A stretch of 5,703 bases of DNA from Pseudorhodoplanes sp. (lineage in GTDB: Bacteria; Pseudomonadota; Alphaproteobacteria; Rhizobiales; Xanthobacteraceae), in the NCBI GenBank assembly GCA_008933495.1, contig WBUW01000225.1, forward strand, positions 1-5,703, given 5' to 3'. The stretch's first letter is position 1. The number at the start of each line of letters is the position of its first letter. Position numbers and translations under genes: made by a program. Shown here one piece after another: positions 1-3,568 of the stretch. The notes below the pieces were generated by a model that saw nothing but the letters and a program-made list of their open reading frames with translations, did no database searches and was not told the DNA's origin.

Positions 1-293
1 CGGTGCTCGACTGGATCGAAGCACTTGCGATTCCAAGCGTGCTCTTGGCCGGCACCTATCTCGGCACCATCAGCCACGCGCTGACCGCGCTCGATGCGCT
101 GTCGCGCCGCAATTGCGCGGTGCAGGCGATCGTGCTGAACGAAACCCGCGGGAGCAGCGTCGGCGCCGAGGAGACGCGCGCGACAATTGCGCGCTTTGCG
201 CGCGGCGTGCCGGTCTGCCCGCTTCCGTATATCGTGGATGACGGGAACAGCGATCGCTTTGTTGCTCCGATCGCGGCGGTGCTTGGTCTTTAA
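1..293 (+). CDS. bioD: Dethiobiotin synthetase BioD, C-terminal part (5' end outside window)
   Basis: BioD is the cytoplasmic ATP-dependent enzyme that closes the ureido ring, converting 7,8-diaminopelargonic acid plus CO2 to dethiobiotin, the next-to-last step of biotin synthesis. About 96 residues are visible, somewhat under half of a typical ~210-225 residue BioD. The frame is open to the left edge, and the GTG at position 3 is an internal valine rather than a start. Family features are the strand-turn-helix 'VLLAGTYLGTISHALTA', which matches the 'V-x-G-x-x-LG-x-x-x-H-x-x-LT' region of BioD, and the later 'AIVLNETRG', where the Asn corresponds to the nucleotide-base contact of the family. 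The TAA stop at 291-293 overlaps the bioA stop on the other strand. The gene therefore converges on bioA instead of being co-transcribed with it. The P-loop and substrate-binding N-terminus lie outside the window and cannot be checked. Confidence 0.88.
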   Translation, partial: VLDWIEALAIPSVLLAGTYLGTISHALTALDALSRRNCAVQAIVLNETRGSSVGAEETRATIARFARGVPVCPLPYIVDDGNSDRFVAPIAAVLGL

Positions 294-1570
294 CGCGGTT
301 CGCGCAGCACCTGCAGAACCGCGCCGGTCAAGCGCGCAAGGTCCTCTTCGCCGATGGTCAGGGCCGGCGTGAGATAGACCGTTCGGCCGAACGGGCGCAC
401 GAACGCGCCCGCCTCGACAAATCGCCGGCGCAGCGCATTGAGATCGGGCGCGGTTTCAAGCTCGACCACGCCGATTGCGCCGCGCACCCGCACGTTGCGC
501 ACGCCCGGCAGGTCACGGCACGGCGCGAGTCCTTGCATCAGAAGCTCTTCCAGCCGTCCCGCCTGTGCGACGCGCGGCTCACGCTCGAACAGATCGAGCG
601 AGGCATTGGCGGCGGCGCAGGCAAGCGCGTTCGCCATATAGGTCGGACCGTGCATCAGCGCGTGCATCGGGTCGTCCGACCAGAACGCATCGAACACCTT
701 GCGACGCGCGACCGTCGCCGCAAGCGGCAGTGTGCCGCCGGTCAGCGCCTTGGACAGCGTAACGATATCCGGCCTGACGCCGGCACTCGCGCAGGCAAAC
801 ATTGCGCCGGTGCGGCCGAACCCGGTGAATATCTCGTCGAAAATCAGGAGAAGGTCGAAGCGGTCGGCGGCCGCGCGCAGGCGCCGCAAGACTTCGGTCT
901 CGTGGAACAGCATGCCGCCTGCCCCCTGCACCAGCGGCTCGACCACGATGCCGGCAATGTCCCCGGCATGACGTTCCAGCACTTGCGCGAGAACGGCTTC
1001 GCCGTCCGCGTCGCGCGGCAAGGGCACGCAAAGATGTTCGGGCAAAAGGCCTTTGAACATGTCGTGCATCCCGACATCGAGATCGGAAACCGCCATGGTT
1101 GCGAGCGTGTCGCCGTGGTAGCCGCCTTCAAAGCAGACAAAGCGGCGGCGGCGCTGACCCTTGTTGAGCCAGAATTGCGTCGCCATCTTCAGCGCCACCT
1201 CGACCGCGACCGAACCTGAGTCGGCAAAGAACACCCGCTCCAGATCGTCCGGCAGCAGCGCCACGAGCCGCCGCGCCAGCCGCAAAGCCTGTTCGTGCAC
1301 GAGCCCGCCGAACATGACGTGCGGCAGGACCGCGAGCTGATCCTGCACGGCCTGCCGGATATGCGGATGATTGTAGCCGTGGCAGGCGGTCCACCACGAG
1401 GCGATGCCGTCGACCAGTTCGCGGCCATCGGCGAGGTGGATGCGCGTATCGTGCGTGCGCACCACCGGCAGCGGCGGCAGCGCCGTCTTCATCTGCGCAT
1501 AGGGCAGCCAGATATGCGGCAGGCCGGTGGCATACCAGTCGGGCGGCGCCGGCACGCGATTCCCCGTCAC
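290..1570 (-). CDS. bioA: Adenosylmethionine-8-amino-7-oxononanoate aminotransferase (DAPA synthase)
   Basis: BioA is a class III (omega) PLP aminotransferase that converts KAPA to 7,8-diaminopelargonic acid using S-adenosylmethionine as amino donor. From the GTG at 1570-1568 it is 426 residues, against 429 in E. coli. Visible landmarks are 'IWLPYAQM' (20-27, Tyr24 in the substrate pocket), 'ASWWTACHGYNHP' (57-69, the Trp pair of BioA), 'GGYHGDT' (149-155, PLP stacking Tyr151), 'IFDEI' (Asp245, pyridine nitrogen), 'TLSKALTGG' (Lys274, Schiff-base lysine, same number as in E. coli) and 'VRPFGRTVYLTP' (Arg392, carboxylate binding). The start is not certain. The GTG at 1570 overlaps the bioB stop as GTGA but has GGAG directly against it. 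A second in-frame GTG at 1555-1553 sits five bases after GGGGA and would give 421 residues. The longer open frame upstream (to 1951) is a low-complexity Arg-rich shadow of bioB and is not part of the protein. It is probably co-transcribed with bioB. Confidence 0.95.
   Translation of the reverse strand: MTGNRVPAPPDWYATGLPHIWLPYAQMKTALPPLPVVRTHDTRIHLADGRELVDGIASWWTACHGYNHPHIRQAVQDQLAVLPHVMFGGLVHEQALRLARRLVALLPDDLERVFFADSGSVAVEVALKMATQFWLNKGQRRRRFVCFEGGYHGDTLATMAVSDLDVGMHDMFKGLLPEHLCVPLPRDADGEAVLAQVLERHAGDIAGIVVEPLVQGAGGMLFHETEVLRRLRAAADRFDLLLIFDEIFTGFGRTGAMFACASAGVRPDIVTLSKALTGGTLPLAATVARRKVFDAFWSDDPMHALMHGPTYMANALACAAANASLDLFEREPRVAQAGRLEELLMQGLAPCRDLPGVRNVRVRGAIGVVELETAPDLNALRRRFVEAGAFVRPFGRTVYLTPALTIGEEDLARLTGAVLQVLREPR
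294..323. terminator. Stem-loop at the convergent bioD/bioA 3' ends
   Basis: An 8-bp perfect inverted repeat has arms CGCGGTTC (294-301) and GAACCGCG (316-323). A nested 4-bp stem GCAG/CTGC (304-307/311-314) closes a 3-nt loop. The structure begins one base after the bioD stop codon and lies inside the last codons of bioA. Neither strand shows a run of T after the stem, so it is not a canonical intrinsic terminator. It could still protect or define the bioD mRNA 3' end, or it may be a by-product of GC-rich coding sequence. No other terminator is visible between the two genes. Confidence 0.35.
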
Positions 1571-2562
1571 TCCATCGGCCGCAGGCCGAGACGGTCCATC
1601 AATTGCCGGTCGCGGTCGGCGGCGGGGTTGGGCGTGGTCAGAAGCTTCGGCCCGTAGAAAATCGAATTCGCTCCGGCGAGGAAACACAGCGCCTGCATTT
1701 CGTCGCGCATGTCCTCGCGCCCGGCGGAGAGGCGGACCAGCGAGCGCGGCATGGCGATGCGGGCGGCGGCGACGGTGCGCACGAAATCGAATGGATCGAG
1801 CACGCCGGCGCCGGCGAGCGGCGTGCCCGCGACCTGCACCAGCATATTGATCGGCACGCTTTCCGGATGCACGGGCAGGCTCGCCAGCGTCGCGATCATG
1901 CCGATCCGATCCTCGGCGCTCTCCCCCATCCCGACGATGCCGCCGCAGCACACATGAATGCCGGCGTCGCGCACATAAGCGAGCGTATCGAGCCGGTCCT
2001 GGTAGGTGCGGGTCGTAATGATGTTGCCGTAGAATTCCGGCGAGGTATCGAGATTGTGGTTGTAGTAATCGAGGCCGGCTCGCTTGAGCCGCTGCGCCTG
2101 CACGCGGGTCAACATGCCGAGCGTGACGCAGGTCTCAAGGCCGAGCGCGCGCACGCCCTCGATCATGGTGCAGACCTTGTCGAGATCACGGTCCTTCGGC
2201 TCGCGCCAGGCCGCGCCCATGCAGAAGCGGCGGGCGCCTGCGGCCTTAGCGGCGCGTGCCGCTTCGAGCACGGCGTCGACATTCATGAGCTTTTCGGCCG
2301 TAACGCCGGTGTCGTATTTGGCGCTCTGTGGGCAATAGGCGCAATCTTCCGGGCAGCCCCCGGTCTTGATCGAGAGCAGGGTCGAGACCTGCACCTCGCA
2401 GGGATCGAAGAAGGCGCGATGGACGGTCTGCGCCTGGTAAAGCAGGTCCGGGAACGGCAAGGTGAACAGCGCGGCAACCTCCGCCCGCGTCCAGTCGTGA
2501 CGCACGGCGCCGGGCAGCATCCCGCCCGAAAAGCGGCCATTTTCGGCTGTTTCAATGGTCAT
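1567..2562 (-). CDS. bioB: Biotin synthase (radical SAM)
   Basis: BioB inserts sulfur into dethiobiotin to give biotin. It is a radical SAM enzyme with a [4Fe-4S] cluster that cleaves SAM and a sacrificial [2Fe-2S] cluster. The protein is 331 residues. The CxxxCxxC motif is at Cys70, Cys74 and Cys77 in 'GGCPEDCAYCPQS'. The [2Fe-2S] ligands by family alignment are Cys114 ('RFCMGAAWR'), Cys145 ('LETCVTLGM'), Cys205 ('HVCCGGIVGMGE') and Arg278 ('VRLSAGRE'). The substrate and SAM region 'YYNHNLDTSPEFYGNI' (166-181) is intact, so the enzyme should be active. The ATG at 2562-2560 was chosen because AAGGA (2569-2573, within GGAGAAGGA) lies six bases upstream. The frame is open to an ATG at 2670, but the added 36 residues resemble no BioB N-terminus and would cross the leader palindrome. 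The gene is the first of a bioB-bioA pair, and its TGA overlaps the bioA GTG. Confidence 0.97.
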   Translation of the reverse strand: MTIETAENGRFSGGMLPGAVRHDWTRAEVAALFTLPFPDLLYQAQTVHRAFFDPCEVQVSTLLSIKTGGCPEDCAYCPQSAKYDTGVTAEKLMNVDAVLEAARAAKAAGARRFCMGAAWREPKDRDLDKVCTMIEGVRALGLETCVTLGMLTRVQAQRLKRAGLDYYNHNLDTSPEFYGNIITTRTYQDRLDTLAYVRDAGIHVCCGGIVGMGESAEDRIGMIATLASLPVHPESVPINMLVQVAGTPLAGAGVLDPFDFVRTVAAARIAMPRSLVRLSAGREDMRDEMQALCFLAGANSIFYGPKLLTTPNPAADRDRQLMDRLGLRPME

Positions 2563-2568
2563 CGATGG

Positions 2569-2577
2569 TCCTTCTCC
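2569..2577 (-). promoter_or_regulatory. bioB ribosome binding site
   Basis: The - strand reads GGAGAAGGA, followed by six bases and the ATG at 2562. This strong purine-rich site decides the bioB start in favour of 2562 over the upstream in-frame ATG at 2670. Confidence 0.8.
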
Positions 2578-2593
2578 GTCTTGCCGCCCGCTA

Positions 2594-2608
2594 CATGTCA
2601 TAGACATG
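2594..2608. promoter_or_regulatory. 15-bp palindrome in the bioB leader, candidate operator or leader hairpin
   Basis: CATGTC-ATA-GACATG is a perfect dyad with 6-bp arms around a 3-bp centre, about 30 bp upstream of the bioB start codon. GCCCGC (2586-2591) and GCGGGC (2608-2613) flank it, so an RNA from the - strand could also fold an extended stem with a 3-nt bulge. It lies between a weak -10-like element and the ribosome binding site, a suitable place for a repressor site. It only partly resembles the alphaproteobacterial BioR box TTATAGATAA (7 of 10 for TCATAGACAT, 2598-2607) and does not resemble a BirA box. No T-run follows, so it is not an intrinsic terminator. Confidence 0.45.
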
Positions 2609-2628
2609 CGGGCAAGCCAAGGTCCTGG

Positions 2629-2634
2629 AATATA
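2629..2634 (-). promoter_or_regulatory. Weak -10-like element for bioB-bioA
   Basis: The - strand reads TATATT here, 5 of 6 to TATAAT and one of few AT-rich hexamers in the region. It would start transcription near 2622 and leave a leader of about 60 nt that contains the palindrome. No good -35 is found at 16-18 bp spacing (CCGTCA, TCCGTC or GTCCGT), so this assignment is tentative. Confidence 0.25.
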
Positions 2635-2998
2635 GACCGCGCCGCGCGGTTGACGGACATGCCACCGCAAGACGCGGCCGCATGATTTCCCGCCGCGACC
2701 CGCCCGCCGCGCCCGCTACCCCGGCCGGCGGCCTTCCGGCGCTCGCGCGGCATGCCGGTCACGACCCGGTCTATTGGCACCTTACCGATCCGGCGATCAA
2801 GACCGCGCCCGCCGTGACCATGAAGGCGCGACATGTCCTCGATTCGCCGGCGGCGGCCCGATCATGGGCGGCGCCATCCCGGGTCCGGTGCACGGGGCGT
2901 TCATGCTCAGACAAAATGCGCCGCACGGCACTTCCCATTCCGGACCGCAAGACGCGCGGGCATATTGACGCCACACGATCTCCAACCGATCGCCACGC

Positions 2999-3020
2999 AA
3001 TCATCAACCAATGATCAACC
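2999..3020. repeat. 11-bp tandem direct repeat upstream of the exported-protein gene
   Basis: AATCATCAACC (2999-3009) is followed immediately by AATGATCAACC (3010-3020), one mismatch in 11. The repeat is AT-rich within a GC-rich context, lies about 85-105 bp before the start codon at 3105, and has a period close to one helical turn. It could be a paired binding site for a regulator, or a chance duplication. Confidence 0.4.
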
Positions 3021-3093
3021 ATCCGACGCGCGCGCGCCGGAACGCATCCACGCGGGAGGCGTTCAAACCACTCGGCTGGCGGGCCATCGGAAC

Positions 3094-3098
3094 AGGAG
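3094..3098 (+). promoter_or_regulatory. Ribosome binding site of the exported-protein gene
   Basis: AGGAG lies six bases before the ATG at 3105. It supports that start and the signal peptide that follows from it. Confidence 0.75.
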
Positions 3099-3104
3099 CA
3101 GGAT

Positions 3105-3500
3105 ATGCGTAGAACCTTATTTGCATTGCCGATCGCCGCAGCACTGGCCTTCCCGGGCACCGCGCTTGCGCAATCGTTCGACCGCGAGCCGGTCGCGCAC
3201 CCGGCCGTTCCGCTGGCGGGGGCAGCGGTCGGCGCCGCAGTCGGCCTCGGCCTCTATCATGGCTGGTACGGAAGCGGCGCGTTCGCCTCCTCGCTTCCGG
3301 CATCCGCCGGCGGTGCGGCGACGACCGGCCTTGTCGCGGGCATCGGCACGATTGCGCTGATCGATGCCGCAACTCAGCCCTGCAAGGGATTCCGCGCGCT
3401 GTTCAGTCCGTTCGTCGCCGCACCGTCCGGCTGCGTGAATGGTCAATATGTCGGCTATCGAGCCGCCGAGCGCGCCAACGCACGGGTTTACCGGCGCTGA
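3105..3500 (+). CDS. Small exported protein of unknown function with a glycine zipper
   Basis: I do not recognise a named family. The 131-residue product begins with a standard Sec signal peptide: Arg2-Arg3, a hydrophobic core at 4-16, and 'ALA' before Gln23, with predicted cleavage after Ala22. The mature ~109 residues contain a GxxxGxxxG glycine zipper (Gly39, Gly43, Gly47) in a hydrophobic stretch of about 37-50. A second Gly/Ala-rich hydrophobic stretch lies at about 69-89. Cys93 and Cys110 bracket 'KGFRALFSPFVAAPSG' and could form a disulfide in the periplasm. The C-terminus 'CVNGQYVGYR' and basic tail resemble short hypothetical proteins I associate with Hyphomicrobiales, but I cannot verify this. 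A periplasmic or membrane-associated location is inferred. The gene stands alone on its strand, converges with the formate dehydrogenase gene and ends in a strong terminator. Nothing links it to biotin or formate metabolism. Confidence 0.85.
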   Translation: MRRTLFALPIAAALAFPGTALAQSFDREPVAHPAVPLAGAAVGAAVGLGLYHGWYGSGAFASSLPASAGGAATTGLVAGIGTIALIDAATQPCKGFRALFSPFVAAPSGCVNGQYVGYRAAERANARVYRR

Positions 3501-3520
3501 CGTCCGGCGCCCGCACAAAG

Positions 3521-3549
3521 AGGCCCCGCGCCTGTGCGCGGGGCCTTTT
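3521..3549. terminator. Bidirectional intrinsic terminator
   Basis: A perfect 11-bp GC-rich stem has arms AGGCCCCGCGC (3521-3531) and GCGCGGGGCCT (3536-3546) and a 4-nt CTGT loop. Read on the + strand it continues into TTTT (3546-3549), ending the exported-protein gene 20 bp after its stop. On the - strand the stem is followed by TCTTTG, a weaker T-rich tail that can end the formate dehydrogenase transcript 23 bp after its stop. Confidence 0.88.
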
Positions 3550-3568
3550 GTCGCCGGAGCCGGATGCC

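Larger units (their letters stand above)
2563..3104. other. Divergent intergenic region between bioB and the exported-protein gene
   Basis: About 540 bp contain no gene I can support. The bioB side (2563-2640) holds its ribosome binding site, the palindrome and the weak -10. The other end holds an 11-bp tandem repeat (2999-3020), an alternating C-G run (3026-3037), a 6-bp inverted repeat GAACGC/GCGTTC (3040-3045/3059-3064) and the ribosome binding site of the + strand gene. A TTGACG at 2965-2970 could be a -35, but no matching -10 follows at 16-18 bp. Several open frames cross the middle on both strands. None has a ribosome binding site or a recognisable protein; the best is 2682-3014 on the + strand, discussed as a finding. 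Confidence 0.6.

Noticed and set aside
533..1219. A 228-codon open frame on the + strand opposite bioA
   Set aside because: It is an antisense shadow of bioA with no ribosome binding site and no recognisable protein.
1571..1951. N-terminal extension of bioA giving a 553-residue protein
   Set aside because: The extra 127 residues are an Arg-rich out-of-frame reading of bioB, and the family length (about 426-430) fits the GTG at 1570.
2594..2608. bioB leader palindrome as a definite BioR or BirA operator
   Set aside because: It matches the BioR consensus at only 7 of 10 positions and has no similarity to the TTGTAAACC-type BirA box, so only a generic candidate operator is claimed.
2563..2670. 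N-terminal extension of bioB to an ATG at 2670
   Set aside because: The strong ribosome binding site at 2569-2577 and the normal BioB N-terminus place the start at 2562.
1603..2685. A 360-codon open frame on the + strand opposite bioB
   Set aside because: It mirrors bioB codon structure, has a low-complexity His/Arg/Ala/Gly-rich translation and no family features. Long antisense frames are common opposite GC-rich genes.
2771..3160. A 129-codon open frame on the - strand across the intergenic region and into the exported-protein gene
   Set aside because: It overlaps the signal-peptide region of a better-supported gene and has no ribosome binding site or known motif.
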